From: Methylobacter sp.
GTDB lineage: Bacteria > Pseudomonadota > Gammaproteobacteria > Methylococcales > Methylomonadaceae
DNA: 64,000 nucleotides
Direction: 5' to 3'
NCBI GenBank assembly: GCA_028716975.1
Contig: JAQUOU010000003.1
Span: 1 to 64,000, forward strand
In this document: one piece after another, positions 48,163-60,017 of the stretch
Numbering within the stretch: the first letter of the stretch is position 1
Layout of the letters: every line of letters starts with the position of its first letter
The notes under the pieces: generated by a model
Database searches by the model: none
What the model was told of the DNA's origin: nothing
Seen by the model: the letters and a program-made list of their open reading frames with translations, nothing else
Program-made: the position numbers and the translations under genes

Positions 48163-49026
48163 ATGGCTGTTGGTAAAGAAATACGCACGAAGATCGGGAG
48201 TATAAAAAATACACAAAAGATTACTCGCGCAATGGAGATGGTTGCTGCAAGCAAAATGCGTAAAACAAAGGACAGGATGCAGGCGACACGGCCCTATTCT
48301 AAAAAAATTGGCCGAATTATTAAGCACTTGTCTCATGCCGCACCAGAGTATAAGCATCCTTATCTTATTGCCCGAGATATTAAACGAGTAGGAATTATTG
48401 TGGTGAGCTCCGATAGGGGCTTATGCGGCGGACTGAATTCAAATTTATTCAGAAAGACGCTAACCCATTTAATGCAATGGGACAAAGCCAATATTGAAGT
48501 AGATGTTTGTACAATTGGCACAAAAGCGTCCGGTTTCTTTAGTAACCTGAAAGTGAATTTAGTCGGTCAAGTTTCTAAATTAGGTGACGTTCCGCACCTC
48601 CATGAAATAGTCGGCGTCATTAAAATCATGCTGGATGCTTATGAGGCGGGTAGAATCGATCAACTGTATGTAGTTAGCAATGAGTTCGTGAACACCATGA
48701 CTCAGTGTCCTACCATTGAAAAGTTGATTCCTATAGTGGCCGGTGAACTTGAAGAAAACCTAAGTGGACATTGGGATTATATTTATGAGCCTGATGCTAA
48801 AGAAGTTCTGGATCATTTGTTGACTCGCTATATCGAATCCATAGTTTATCAGGGTCTTGTTGAAAACAATGCCAGTGAACAGGCAGCCAGAATGGTGGCA
48901 ATGAAAAGTGCGTCGGATAATGCCGGAAACCTTATCAAAGAGTTACAGTTGGTTTACAACAAAGCCAGACAAGCCGCTATTACCCAGGAAATTTCCGAAA
49001 TTGTTGGCGGCGCCGCAGCGGTTTAA
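48163..49026 (+). CDS. atpG: F-type ATP synthase subunit gamma
   Basis: A 287-aa rotor-shaft protein: N-terminal coiled coil [28 protein letters not shown], central [15 protein letters not shown] and the C-terminal [31 protein letters not shown]. It turns inside the alpha/beta hexamer. A gap of 410 bp follows before atpD, much longer than the other spacers in this operon. Confidence 0.98.
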   Translation: MAVGKEIRTKIGSIKNTQKITRAMEMVAASKMRKTKDRMQATRPYSKKIGRIIKHLSHAAPEYKHPYLIARDIKRVGIIVVSSDRGLCGGLNSNLFRKTLTHLMQWDKANIEVDVCTIGTKASGFFSNLKVNLVGQVSKLGDVPHLHEIVGVIKIMLDAYEAGRIDQLYVVSNEFVNTMTQCPTIEKLIPIVAGELEENLSGHWDYIYEPDAKEVLDHLLTRYIESIVYQGLVENNASEQAARMVAMKSASDNAGNLIKELQLVYNKARQAAITQEISEIVGGAAAV

Positions 49027-50819
<1,793 letters not shown>

Positions 50820-50868
50820 TGCGTATATTTCCTGCCTTTGTGCGGGAGCAGATTGAACTGGAAACCAA

Positions 50869-51291
50869 ATGACCATGACCGTACATGTAGACATTGTAAG
50901 CGCAGAACGTGAGATATTTTCGGGACTCGCGGAAATGGTATTCGCTCCCGCTGAACTGGGTGAAGTAGGGATATCTCCCCGCCATGCTCCATTAATAACT
51001 AAACTTATACCCGGTGAAGTCAGAGTAAAAGTGAATGATAAGGAAAGTTATCCTTTCTATGTGTCCGGAGGTATACTGGAAGTACAGCCTCATCTGGTTA
51101 CTATTCTGGCAGATACGGCGATTAGGGCAAAGGATATAGATGAAGCAGCAGCACTGGAGGCTAAAATCAGAGCTGAAGAAGCTCTGGCAGATAAGTCTGG
51201 AAAAATTGATTACGCAACAGCCCAGGCGCAATTAGCTCAAGCTGTCATGCAATTAAGAACTCTCGAAAGACTTAGAAAGCGGGGCGGATAA
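50869..51291 (+). CDS. atpC: F-type ATP synthase subunit epsilon
   Basis: A 140-aa protein: N-terminal beta-sandwich [40 protein letters not shown] and a C-terminal helical hairpin ([20 protein letters not shown]). It caps the rotor and inhibits ATP hydrolysis. It is the last gene of the atp operon, and a terminator follows directly. Confidence 0.97.
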   Translation: MTMTVHVDIVSAEREIFSGLAEMVFAPAELGEVGISPRHAPLITKLIPGEVRVKVNDKESYPFYVSGGILEVQPHLVTILADTAIRAKDIDEAAALEAKIRAEEALADKSGKIDYATAQAQLAQAVMQLRTLERLRKRGG

Positions 51292-51314
51292 AGCTGATGG
51301 GCTTAGGCCTTTTT

Positions 51315-51356
51315 AAAAAGCCCGGTAACGTGTCGCCGCGTTATCGGGCTTTTTTG
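51315..51356 (+). terminator. Rho-independent terminator of the atp operon
   Basis: AAAAAGCCCGGTAACG pairs with CGTTATCGGGCTTTTT around a short loop (one G-T mismatch) and ends in a T-run. It lies between atpC and glmU. Confidence 0.93.
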
Positions 51357-51372
51357 TTTAACGGAAATTGAA

Positions 51373-52743
51373 ATGAAAATAACGACTATTATTCTTGCTG
51401 CAGGTAAAGGAACGCGTATGCGTTCAGACAGGCCAAAAATTTTGCATAAAATTGCCAATAGATCTTTGCTGCAGCATGTTTATGATATGAGCTGTGAATT
51501 GGAAAACAATAGCATCAAGATTGTTTATGGTCACGGTGCAGAACTCGTAAGAGACACCTTAAAGGATTTAGATGTCAGTTGGATTGAACAAAAACAGCAG
51601 TTAGGTACAGGACATGCCGTGCTACAGGTTAATGATCAAGTATCTGATACAGATACGGTATTAATACTGTATGGTGATGTGCCTTTATTAAAATTATCAA
51701 CTGTAAAACTATTAATATCTAATGTAAACGATGAGTCTCTTGCCCTCCTCACAGTGAATCTTCAAAATCCTAAAGGTTACGGCAGAATAATCCGGAATGC
51801 GCTAGGTCATGTTATAAAAATTGTCGAAGAAAGAGATGCTTCCAATGGTGAACGATTAATTAATGAAGTTAATACCGGCATTATGGCTGTTAAAGGCGAC
51901 AAATTAAAAAAATGGCTAGGGCGGTTAAGTAATATTAATGCGCAAGGCGAATATTATCTGACTGATATTATTGAAATGGCCGTTGCCGAGCAAGTCGCTA
52001 TTGTAACGAGCCAGCCGGAAACTGAAGATGAGGTTTTGGGAGTTAATGATCGATTGCAACTAAGCTATCTGGAGCGGGTATATCAGATGGAGCAGGCTAA
52101 TGAATTAATGGAGCAAGGGGTCACCTTAAAAGATCCGTTGCGTTTTGATCTCAGAGGCACAATAGAATCACTGGGCCAAGATATAGAAATTGATATTAAT
52201 GTGATTTTGGAAGGAAAAAACAGTATCGGTAATAACGTCAAAATAGGCGCGAATACCCATATAAAAAATTCCACTATTGGTAATAACGTAGAAATTCTGG
52301 CCAATTGCATAATAGAGGATGCCGTCATAGGACAAGGTAGTAGAATTGGCCCTTTTGCCAGATTAAGGCCGGGAAATGTTTTAGCAAATAATGTGCATAT
52401 TGGTAATTTTGTAGAAATCAAAAACTCCTCGGTAGCGGAAGGCAGCAAAATAAATCATTTGAGCTATATTGGGGATACTACTGTAGGTAGTAAAGTCAAT
52501 ATCGGTGCTGGAACCATCACCTGCAATTATGACGGGGTTAATAAGTTCAGAACTATAATTGAGGATGGGGCCTTTATCGGCTCGGATACCCAGTTAGTGG
52601 CCCCGGTGACCATTGGAAAAAATGCCACAATAGGCGCTGGATCAACAATTACCAGGGATAGTCCTGAAGATCAGTTAACCCTAAGCAGGGTGGGTCAGGT
52701 TTCTGTTACAGGATGGCAACGACCCGTTAAACAGGAAAAATAA
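51373..52743 (+). CDS. glmU: Bifunctional UDP-GlcNAc pyrophosphorylase/GlcN-1-P acetyltransferase GlmU
   Basis: A 456-aa enzyme. The N-terminal uridyltransferase domain has LAAGKGTRMRSDRPKILHKI and QLGTGHAVLQ. The C-terminal left-handed beta-helix (about 250-440) shows hexapeptide repeats such as IGNNVKIGANTHIKNSTIG and the acetyl-CoA site GAGTITCNYDGVNKFRT. It makes UDP-GlcNAc for peptidoglycan and lipopolysaccharide. It precedes glmS by one base (TAA-T-ATG), so the two steps are co-expressed. Confidence 0.98.
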   Translation: MKITTIILAAGKGTRMRSDRPKILHKIANRSLLQHVYDMSCELENNSIKIVYGHGAELVRDTLKDLDVSWIEQKQQLGTGHAVLQVNDQVSDTDTVLILYGDVPLLKLSTVKLLISNVNDESLALLTVNLQNPKGYGRIIRNALGHVIKIVEERDASNGERLINEVNTGIMAVKGDKLKKWLGRLSNINAQGEYYLTDIIEMAVAEQVAIVTSQPETEDEVLGVNDRLQLSYLERVYQMEQANELMEQGVTLKDPLRFDLRGTIESLGQDIEIDINVILEGKNSIGNNVKIGANTHIKNSTIGNNVEILANCIIEDAVIGQGSRIGPFARLRPGNVLANNVHIGNFVEIKNSSVAEGSKINHLSYIGDTTVGSKVNIGAGTITCNYDGVNKFRTIIEDGAFIGSDTQLVAPVTIGKNATIGAGSTITRDSPEDQLTLSRVGQVSVTGWQRPVKQEK

Positions 52744-52744
52744 T

Positions 52745-54574
52745 ATGTGTGGAATCGTAGGTGGGGTAGCGCAGCGAAATGTGGTGCCGATTTTACTGGA
52801 GGGTTTGAGACGGCTGGAATATCGCGGTTATGATTCGGCGGGATTAGCGGTAATAAACGAGCGGATACTATACCGAAAAAGAGAATTGGGAAAAGTAAAA
52901 GGTCTTGAAATATTGCTGAACGCCGATCCGGTTTCCGGCAATATCGGAATCGCGCATACACGATGGGCCACTCATGGAAAACCCAGTACCGCTAATGCTC
53001 ATCCCCATATCTGTCGAAATAAAGTAGCTGTTGTGCATAATGGCATCATTGAAAACCATGAACAATTAAGAGGCGTGCAATTACAGAATGGCTACGAATT
53101 CACGTCGCAGACCGATACTGAAGTCATTGTGCATGAAATTTTTGAGGCGATGGAATCAACGGATGGATTATTAAATGCCGTTAAAAAGACTATCAAAAAA
53201 CTTGAAGGCGCCTATGCACTGGGAATAATTAGTACTGATGATCCCGATCTTCTGGTAGCGTGTAGAAAAGGCAGCCCGTTAGTTATTGGTGTTGGGATTG
53301 AGGAATATTTTATTGCCTCGGATGTGGCTGCGTTGCTTCCGGTTACGCAACGATTCATCTTTATGGAAGAAGGTGATATAGCCGCATTAACAATAAATGG
53401 GGTGATTATTTATGATGAGGATGACCAGCTTGTTACCCGCCCGGTAAAAGAAAGTCAATTAAAAGCAGATGCCGTCGATAAAGGAGACTATCGCCATTAC
53501 ATGCTGAAAGAAATTTATGAACAGCCGTTTGCCATTTCCCAAACCCTGGAAGGCAGGTTTATCAATAACCGCTTGCAGGAGAATTCGTTCGGACACAATG
53601 CTTCTGAAGTCTTCGATACTATCCAATCGATTCAAATTTTAGCCTGCGGTACCAGTTATCATGCCGGTCTAGTTGCACGGTACTGGTTTGAGAAACTGGC
53701 CCGAGTGCCATGCAACATTGAAGTGGCCAGTGAATTTCGCTACCGAAGTCCTGTGTTGGCCGCGAATACCTTAATTGTAACCATCTCGCAATCCGGTGAA
53801 ACAGCCGATACGCTGGCGGCTTTGCAAGAGGCTAAAAAATTAGGCGCCAAATATTCTTTGGCCGTCTGTAATGTACCTGAAAGTTCACTAGTCAGAGAAT
53901 CTGACTTGGTATTAATGACGCGCGCAGGCCCTGAAATTGGCGTAGCATCGACAAAAGCATTCACTACACAGCTCGCAACATTAATGCTGTTAGTCATTGC
54001 TGTCGGTAGAAGATTTTACCTGACAGAAGAATTAGAAAATAAAATCACTTCTGAATTATTCAGCTTACCGGGAAAAATTGAAAAAGCATTAGAATTGGAC
54101 GATGAAATTAAAGCATTATCGGAGCAGTTTGCAGAAAAACAAAATGCCCTATTTCTCGGTAGAGGAACGCATTACCCGATAGCAATGGAAGGTGCGCTAA
54201 AATTAAAGGAAATTTCCTATATTCATGCAGAAGCGTATCCTGCAGGCGAGTTAAAGCACGGACCCCTGGCATTAATAGATGCAGATATGCCGGTTATTAC
54301 CGTGGCGCCGAATAACAGTTTACTGGAAAAACTTAAATCGAACATTCAGGAAGTGAGCGCGCGCGGCGGCCAACTGATTGTTTTTATGGATGAAACATTA
54401 GTATCGGCAAATGATGCTAATGTACAGATTGTAAAAGTGCCGCAAGTTGAAAAAGAAATTGCGCCCATCGTCTACATTATTCCCCTACAACTGTTGGCCT
54501 ATCATGTCGCAGTTTTAAAGGGTACGGATGTCGACCAGCCCAGGAATCTTGCGAAATCAGTTACTGTGGAATAG
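52745..54574 (+). CDS. glmS: Glutamine-fructose-6-phosphate aminotransferase GlmS
   Basis: A 609-aa protein. The N-terminal glutaminase has nucleophile Cys2 (MCGIVGGVAQRN), GIAHTRWATHGKPS and HNGIIENH. Two SIS domains bind the sugar (ACGTSYHAGL, SQSGETADTLAAL) and the C-terminus ends DQPRNLAKSVTVE as usual. It makes glucosamine-6-phosphate from fructose-6-phosphate and glutamine, the entry to amino-sugar synthesis. It is next to glmU. No glmS ribozyme precedes it. Confidence 0.98.
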   Translation: MCGIVGGVAQRNVVPILLEGLRRLEYRGYDSAGLAVINERILYRKRELGKVKGLEILLNADPVSGNIGIAHTRWATHGKPSTANAHPHICRNKVAVVHNGIIENHEQLRGVQLQNGYEFTSQTDTEVIVHEIFEAMESTDGLLNAVKKTIKKLEGAYALGIISTDDPDLLVACRKGSPLVIGVGIEEYFIASDVAALLPVTQRFIFMEEGDIAALTINGVIIYDEDDQLVTRPVKESQLKADAVDKGDYRHYMLKEIYEQPFAISQTLEGRFINNRLQENSFGHNASEVFDTIQSIQILACGTSYHAGLVARYWFEKLARVPCNIEVASEFRYRSPVLAANTLIVTISQSGETADTLAALQEAKKLGAKYSLAVCNVPESSLVRESDLVLMTRAGPEIGVASTKAFTTQLATLMLLVIAVGRRFYLTEELENKITSELFSLPGKIEKALELDDEIKALSEQFAEKQNALFLGRGTHYPIAMEGALKLKEISYIHAEAYPAGELKHGPLALIDADMPVITVAPNNSLLEKLKSNIQEVSARGGQLIVFMDETLVSANDANVQIVKVPQVEKEIAPIVYIIPLQLLAYHVAVLKGTDVDQPRNLAKSVTVE

Positions 54575-54726
54575 AGAATAATATCCGGAATATTTTTTTT
54601 CAATGCATAGCTATTTCTTTGCGCTATAAGTAATCCTGGATATCCTAAAACTTTCTTTCTTAGGATTCGAGCCATGCAGGAAGATCTTTCATTTAATACT
54701 TGCATCAATTTTTATAATCTACTGAC

Positions 54727-55347
54727 ATGGCTTATAGCGAAGAATTTTTTATCCTGACAAATCAGTTAATTGAAGCCGGCCGTTTTATAGACAGCAAAGG
54801 CTGGGTGCCTGCAACCAGCGGTAATTTTTCGGCGCGACTGTCTGATGGGAGTATTGCCATTACGGTTTCAGGCACACATAAAGGTTGTTTAAAAATAGAC
54901 GATATCATGCTGATTGATGCCGACGCCAAGTCTCTGGATGGCAAAAAACCTTCGGCTGAAACCATGCTGCATACAGCGCTTTATAAACGTTTTCCACAAA
55001 TCCAATCGATACTGCATCCACATCCGATCAATGCCACGCTGATCTCAAGAATTTTTAAAACTGAAATCGTATTGGAAAATTACGAATTGTTAAAAGCGTT
55101 AAGTAATATTAATACGCATGAAAGCCGGGTTGTCATACCGATTTTTGCGAATGATCAAAACATTTCCCGTTTAGCTGAACATGTGGATAGGTATATGGTC
55201 AAAAAAGGAGTGGGTTATGCCTATTTGATTGCGGGGCATGGACTATATACCTGGGGGAATTCAGTAAACGAAACCCTGCGCCATCTTGAGGCGCTGGATT
55301 TTTTATTTGAGTGTGAACTACGACTGCACGGAGTAAAAGGCCAATGA
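54727..55347 (+). CDS. mtnB: Methylthioribulose-1-phosphate dehydratase MtnB
   Basis: A 206-aa class II aldolase-fold enzyme: GWVPATSGNFSARLSDGSIAITVSGTHKG, a metal-binding HPHP in SILHPHPINATL, and the late His in IAGHGLYTWGNSVNETLRHLE. It dehydrates 5-methylthioribulose-1-phosphate in methionine salvage. It overlaps mtnD by 4 bp. The isomerase gene mtnA and the nucleosidase gene are not in the window. Confidence 0.96.
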   Translation: MAYSEEFFILTNQLIEAGRFIDSKGWVPATSGNFSARLSDGSIAITVSGTHKGCLKIDDIMLIDADAKSLDGKKPSAETMLHTALYKRFPQIQSILHPHPINATLISRIFKTEIVLENYELLKALSNINTHESRVVIPIFANDQNISRLAEHVDRYMVKKGVGYAYLIAGHGLYTWGNSVNETLRHLEALDFLFECELRLHGVKGQ

Positions 55348-55901
55348 GCGTATTAACCGTTTATGCTGATAATCAGCCCCTGCTAGGGGAACCCTACACC
55401 GATTTTACCGTTATCCGGGACCAGCTTAAGAGCATAAATGTACAGTTTGAGCGGTGGACTGCTAATTTCGAACTAGCAGCCGATGCAGCTCAGGAAACTG
55501 TAATTGCAGCCTACCTTGATTCCATAGAGAGACTGAAACAGCAATATGGTTTCCAATCTGTTGACGTGGTCAGTTTGAGCCCGAATCACCCCGAAAAAGC
55601 CGCGTTCCGGAAAAAGTTTCTGGCTGAACATATTCATGATGATTTTGAAGTGCGCTTTTTTGTCGAGGGCTCAGGACTGTTTTATTTACATGTCCAAGAT
55701 AAGGTATATGCAGCGCTGTGCCAGAAAGGCGATTTAATCAGTGTACCTGCCAATACCACTCATTGGTTTGATATGGGTGAAAATCCTCGGTTTGTATGCA
55801 TACGCCTATTCACTAAGCCTGATGGTTGGGTAGCTGATTTTACCGGCAGTGATATTTCCAGATATTTTCCCACATTTGATCAATATGTTGCGCAGCTGTG
55901 A
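55344..55901 (+). CDS. mtnD: Acireductone dioxygenase MtnD
   Basis: A 185-aa cupin: the metal ligands lie in EHIHDDFEVRFFVEGSGLFYLH (His-x-His-x4-Glu) and a further His in VPANTTHWFDMG. With Fe2+ it converts the acireductone to the methionine precursor keto acid; with Ni2+ the same fold can run an off-pathway reaction. It overlaps mtnB and mtnC by 4 bp each. Confidence 0.96.
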   Translation: MSVLTVYADNQPLLGEPYTDFTVIRDQLKSINVQFERWTANFELAADAAQETVIAAYLDSIERLKQQYGFQSVDVVSLSPNHPEKAAFRKKFLAEHIHDDFEVRFFVEGSGLFYLHVQDKVYAALCQKGDLISVPANTTHWFDMGENPRFVCIRLFTKPDGWVADFTGSDISRYFPTFDQYVAQL

Positions 55902-56581
55902 TGATTAAAGCGATCGTCACCGACATTGAGGGCACCACCACCTCTTTGTCCTTTGTTAAACAGACACTTTTTCCTTATGCCAGAGCGCACTTGGCAGAGT
56001 TTGTCCGCAGCCATGCAACCGATCCGCAAGTTAAAACATTATTGAATGATACTTGCGAGGAAGCCGGTGTTAAATTGAATACCGAACAGTTAATCGAACA
56101 GCTAATACACTGGGTAGATGAGGATAAAAAAGTAACGCCTTTAAAGTCCTTGCAAGGACTAATATGGGAGAAGGGGTATAAACAGGGCGATTTTAAAGGC
56201 CATGTTTACCAAGATGCAGCAGAAAACCTTAAAGCATGGAAAGCTAAGGGATTAAACTTGTACATCTATTCTTCGGGTTCTATATATGCCCAGAAACTTT
56301 TATTCGGATATACTGAATACGGTGATTTAACACCGCTTTTTTCAGGCTATTTTGATACTCATATTGGCGGCAAGAAAGAAAAAGATTCTTATAACAAGAT
56401 AGCTCAAAAGCTGCTTTGCCCTCCCAACAAGCTATTGTTTTTATCTGATATTAAAGAAGAACTGGATGCAGCCAGGGAAGCGGGTTTGAAGACCATCTGG
56501 TTAACCAGGGACAGTACGCCCAATCCGCAGGCTGAACACCGGCAGGTAACTTCTTTTGACCAAATTAACCTTAAAATTTAA
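55898..56581 (+). CDS. mtnC: Enolase-phosphatase MtnC (E1)
   Basis: A 227-aa HAD enzyme: nucleophile motif IVTDIEGTTTSLSFVKQTLFPYA at the N-terminus, YIYSSGSIYAQKLLFG, and FLSDIKEELDAAREAG. It performs the enolisation and dephosphorylation steps between MtnB and MtnD. Three genes mtnB-mtnD-mtnC overlap in a compact operon. Confidence 0.96.
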   Translation: MMIKAIVTDIEGTTTSLSFVKQTLFPYARAHLAEFVRSHATDPQVKTLLNDTCEEAGVKLNTEQLIEQLIHWVDEDKKVTPLKSLQGLIWEKGYKQGDFKGHVYQDAAENLKAWKAKGLNLYIYSSGSIYAQKLLFGYTEYGDLTPLFSGYFDTHIGGKKEKDSYNKIAQKLLCPPNKLLFLSDIKEELDAAREAGLKTIWLTRDSTPNPQAEHRQVTSFDQINLKI

Positions 56582-56590
56582 GGCCAATAA

Positions 56591-56636
56591 AACATTCTTT
56601 AATTACAAGCTTATAAGCTTGTAATTAAAGAATGTT
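56591..56636. repeat. 46-bp perfect palindrome between convergent genes
   Basis: Arms of 23 bp (AACATTCTTTAATTACAAGC plus TTA and its complement) meet with no loop. It is A/T-rich and lies 10 bp after mtnC and 33 bp before the end of the convergent SnoaL-like gene. It can form a hairpin in transcripts of either direction and is probably a bidirectional terminator. Confidence 0.9.
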
Positions 56637-56668
56637 CCGGAAGATTTATAAATAGCCAACGTGTTTTG

Positions 56669-57055
56669 CTAAACTGCTACCAGCATATTAGCGTCACGAA
56701 CTATGAGCCAGGCCCCCGCCTGTTTTTGAAAAATAGAAAGCGAATTACCTGAACGACTGAAAGTTGTACCATCGCCATGTGGCGACATAACCACGTTGAG
56801 TTTATTCCAGCAGTAGGCCCATTCTCCTACAACCTGAACTTCCTGAATCTCGCTGTCAATATGAATATAAAATTGCTTATGCGCTGCCTGATTTGCTGCA
56901 AAATCAGCTTTTGTCATGGGTGGCTGACCCGGCATCAGAAAGACAGCATTATCGGCAATTAGGCTTAAGACTTGCTCATCGTTTCCTGCTTCCGTAGCAG
57001 AAAGCCATGTGGAAACAAGTTGCCTGATAGCCTGTTCTTCATTTTGATTTTGCAT
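56669..57055 (-). CDS. SnoaL-like/SgcJ-type small protein
   Basis: A 128-aa protein from the ATG at 57055 (MQNQNEEQAIRQLVSTWLSA), with GGAGG upstream; a longer frame to 57112 is not supported. The cone-shaped SnoaL/NTF2-like fold is suggested by AIRQLVSTWLSATEAGNDEQVLSLIADNAVFLMPGQPPMTK, EVQVVGEWAYCWNKLNVVM and the end WLIVRDANML. Members include enzymes and binding proteins with unknown ligands. It is convergent with mtnC and lies alone on its strand. Confidence 0.85.
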   Translation of the reverse strand: MQNQNEEQAIRQLVSTWLSATEAGNDEQVLSLIADNAVFLMPGQPPMTKADFAANQAAHKQFYIHIDSEIQEVQVVGEWAYCWNKLNVVMSPHGDGTTFSRSGNSLSIFQKQAGAWLIVRDANMLVAV

Positions 57056-57302
57056 GCTGCCTCCGTTCGGCGGGTGACGGCTGAACCTGGAATAAAGAGG
57101 AGTATTAGCCATTTCATTACGATGATATTCAGAATCGCCACGAAAAAAATGAAAACTTCATTAAATGTTAAATGTGTGGAGTTTACCTAACCCGTGTTTT
57201 GGTTAGATAGTGGTCGAGTGCAGGGAAAGTAAACGCCACAAAATTAGAAAAATCCTAAACCGGATACCAGACCATCTCAGATTGTCGGAAAAATTTTGTT
57301 AT

Positions 57303-57593
57303 CTATTTTGCTTTTTTGCTTTCCTTTGATTCGGCGCCAGAGGAATCCATTAGCAAAATGTCTTTTCTGTTTTTCTCCACTGTTTTCTCGCCTATGCCGG
57401 AAACTTTTGTCAAATCTTCTATGGTCTTGAATTGTCCTTCTTTTTCTCTGTATTTGACAATGGCTTCGGCTTTTTTCTGGCCTATTCCCGATAAGGATTC
57501 CGATATGGTTTTCGCATCGGCCGTATTAATATTTACGGGCGCAGCCTCAACATTGAAGATGCAGAAAGATAAAAGAATAAGTAATGTTTTCAT
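57303..57593 (-). CDS. ComEA-like helix-hairpin-helix protein
   Basis: A 96-aa protein with a signal peptide (MKTLLILLSFCIFNVEAAPV) followed by a ComEA-type double helix-hairpin-helix: NINTADAKTISESLSGIGQKKAEAIVKYRE and FKTIEDLTKVSGIGEKTVEKNRKDI. It would bind DNA in the periplasm, as ComEA does during DNA uptake, although free-standing small copies occur in many non-competent bacteria. It ends in a Lys/Glu-rich tail. It diverges from relA. Confidence 0.9.
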   Translation of the reverse strand: MKTLLILLSFCIFNVEAAPVNINTADAKTISESLSGIGQKKAEAIVKYREKEGQFKTIEDLTKVSGIGEKTVEKNRKDILLMDSSGAESKESKKAK

Positions 57594-57815
57594 AATTTTG
57601 CCTCAAGTAAGATAGTGAATAGATTAAAGAATAGTCTTGTTACTGCCAACCAAAATAATTTTGACCTATTCAATTAAAAGTTTAGTAATTTGTTTTAATA
57701 ATACAAATTGGGAATGCAGAAAAATCCCTTACGGCTACTGAAACTTTCGTTATGTATTTTCCTGATCGCATTAACCTATACAAACAGGAACTTTCCTGAT
57801 TGCCAAGTTTTTTGA

Positions 57816-59942
57816 ATGGTTTACAATCGCTTGATGCAAAAAATCACTGATCCGAATAAACAACTTTTCAGCAGCTTTTCTGTGCCCGATATCGAACAGA
57901 TAGACAGAGCGCTGACAATTGTTGGGCTAATCCCGGATGATCCCCTCTATCAGCGCCCAAAGGGAATTGATGTGGCGGCCATTTTAATGGATTTTAATGT
58001 TGACCTGAAAACCATACTTGCCGCAATTTTAAGTGATCCGCGTTTGGCTGATTTAAATCCCCTGCCTGATATTACCCAACAGTTTGGTAAAACGGTCGCC
58101 GCGCTGGTTAAGGATGTAAATTGGCTGAATAAGTTAACGGTCTATTCTCCGGAAGTGACCAGGCAACCAGATCAGGCAGAAACATTGCGCCGAATGTTGC
58201 TGTCCATGACTCAGGATGTACGTGCCGTTTTAATAAAATTGGCTTACCGGGTTCAACGATTGCGCAATCTGGCCAAAGAGCCTTATGAGGTCCGTCACTT
58301 CATTTCCCTGGAAACGTTGGATATTTATGCCCCGATTGCGAACCGGTTGGGCATTCATCAGTTAAAGTGGGAACTGGAAGACATGGCTTTCCGGTATCTG
58401 GAACCGCAAGCTTACCTGCAAATTGCCAAATCTTTGGCAAATAGCCGTGTCCAAAGGGAAAACTGTATTAATGCTTTTATTGCCCTGCTCCGGAGAACGC
58501 TGGCCGAAGAAGCTATCAGTGCGGAAGTTTACGGTCGTCCCAAACATCTTTACAGTATCTGGAAAAAAATGCAGCGTAAGCAGTTGGGTATAGAAGAACT
58601 TTACGATTTGCTGGCCGTACGGGTAATTGTCGATAGTCTGGCCAACTGTTATGCTGTTTTAGGCACAGTTCATGGGCTATGGCAGTATATCCCCAAAGAA
58701 TTTGATGATTACATTGCCAACCCTAAGGAAAACGGTTATCAATCTTTGCATACCGTCATTATAGATGCTCAGGGAAACCGTATTGAAGTACAGATACGCA
58801 CCCGTGATATGCATAACTTTGCCGAGCTCGGGGTTGCTGCGCATTGGTCTTATAAAGAAGGCGGCAAGCATAATGCAGCTATAGAAAGAAGCATCGCATC
58901 GCTGCGCAAGTTGCTGGAAGAAAAGGATAATGACGAAGCCCTGGTTGAAGACTTCAGGAACGAATTATTTTACGACCGGGTCTATGTTTTAACGCCTGCC
59001 GGTAAATTGATCGATCTGGTTCGAGGTTCAACGCCGCTTGACTTTGCGTATGCCGTCCATACCGAGATAGGCCATCGTTGCCGCGGGGCAAAAGTCAATG
59101 GCCGCATTATTCCGCTGACCTATACGTTAAAATCCGGTGACCAGGTAGAAATTTTAACCGCAAAGACGGGTGGGCCTAATCATAACTGGATCGATCCTAA
59201 TCTGGGTTATTTAAAGTCTTCGCGCGCCATCAGCAAAGTAAAGAGCTGGTTTAAGAACCAGAATCAAGCTCAGAATATAGCCACAGGCAAAACCATCCTG
59301 GATAAAGAAACCCAACGCCTGGGGCTCAAAACGGTTAGTCTGGATGAATTGGCCAGGCATTTTAAACAAGCGAATGCAGATGCTTTACTGGAAGCCATTG
59401 GCCGTAGCGATATTAATAACCGCCAGCTTTCGGCCTATTTCAAGATACCTGAATTAGAGGCTCCATCACCAAAAGTCAAGCCGAAGAAAGAAGTAGCTAA
59501 ATCTATTGTGTATGTGGACGGTATTAATAATGTCCTCACTTCTTTTGCGCAATGCTGCAATCCGGTTCAGGATGATGACATTATCGGCTATATTTCTCAT
59601 AAAAAAGGCATTACCGTGCACAGGAAATCATGTAAAAACATCCTAACTCTTGGCTCGGACAAACAGGCTCAGCTGATTGAAGTTAAGTGGGGCGAGAGAA
59701 AAACCGGTCATTCTGTTCCTATCGTTATTCATGCATTTAGCGCTCAAAATTTGTTAAACGATGTTACCCAGATTCTGGCTCAGGCCAAAATTCATATTTC
59801 CAATGCAGCACTTGACACGCACCCTGATTTTTCGGCGATTCTTAATTTAACTATTCAAATTGAAAATACCCATCAATTAAGCCAGGTTCTTAATAAAATA
59901 AACCAATTACCGAATATCGTTGACGTTAAGCGTAAAATATAA
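57816..59942 (+). CDS. relA: GTP pyrophosphokinase RelA ((p)ppGpp synthetase I)
   Basis: A 708-aa stringent-response enzyme. The N-terminal HD hydrolase domain is degenerate (no His-Asp pair in DVAAILMDFNVDLKTILAAIL), and the synthetase has YGRPKHLYSIWKKM and the EFDD motif (KEFDDYIANPKENGYQSLHT) typical of monofunctional RelA rather than SpoT. TGS (VYVLTPAGKLIDLVRGSTPLDFAYAVHTEIGHRC), zinc-finger (CCNPVQDDDIIGYISHKKGITVHRKSCKN) and ACT domains follow. It makes (p)ppGpp on stalled ribosomes. The start may also be Met7 at 57834. Confidence 0.95.
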   Translation: MVYNRLMQKITDPNKQLFSSFSVPDIEQIDRALTIVGLIPDDPLYQRPKGIDVAAILMDFNVDLKTILAAILSDPRLADLNPLPDITQQFGKTVAALVKDVNWLNKLTVYSPEVTRQPDQAETLRRMLLSMTQDVRAVLIKLAYRVQRLRNLAKEPYEVRHFISLETLDIYAPIANRLGIHQLKWELEDMAFRYLEPQAYLQIAKSLANSRVQRENCINAFIALLRRTLAEEAISAEVYGRPKHLYSIWKKMQRKQLGIEELYDLLAVRVIVDSLANCYAVLGTVHGLWQYIPKEFDDYIANPKENGYQSLHTVIIDAQGNRIEVQIRTRDMHNFAELGVAAHWSYKEGGKHNAAIERSIASLRKLLEEKDNDEALVEDFRNELFYDRVYVLTPAGKLIDLVRGSTPLDFAYAVHTEIGHRCRGAKVNGRIIPLTYTLKSGDQVEILTAKTGGPNHNWIDPNLGYLKSSRAISKVKSWFKNQNQAQNIATGKTILDKETQRLGLKTVSLDELARHFKQANADALLEAIGRSDINNRQLSAYFKIPELEAPSPKVKPKKEVAKSIVYVDGINNVLTSFAQCCNPVQDDDIIGYISHKKGITVHRKSCKNILTLGSDKQAQLIEVKWGERKTGHSVPIVIHAFSAQNLLNDVTQILAQAKIHISNAALDTHPDFSAILNLTIQIENTHQLSQVLNKINQLPNIVDVKRKI

Positions 59943-60017
59943 ATCAGACGCAAACTAAAGGAGAAAGTAAGCTTTTAGCTTGCGCCTCTAAACTTTCGTC
60001 TTTCATCTTTAAAATCT

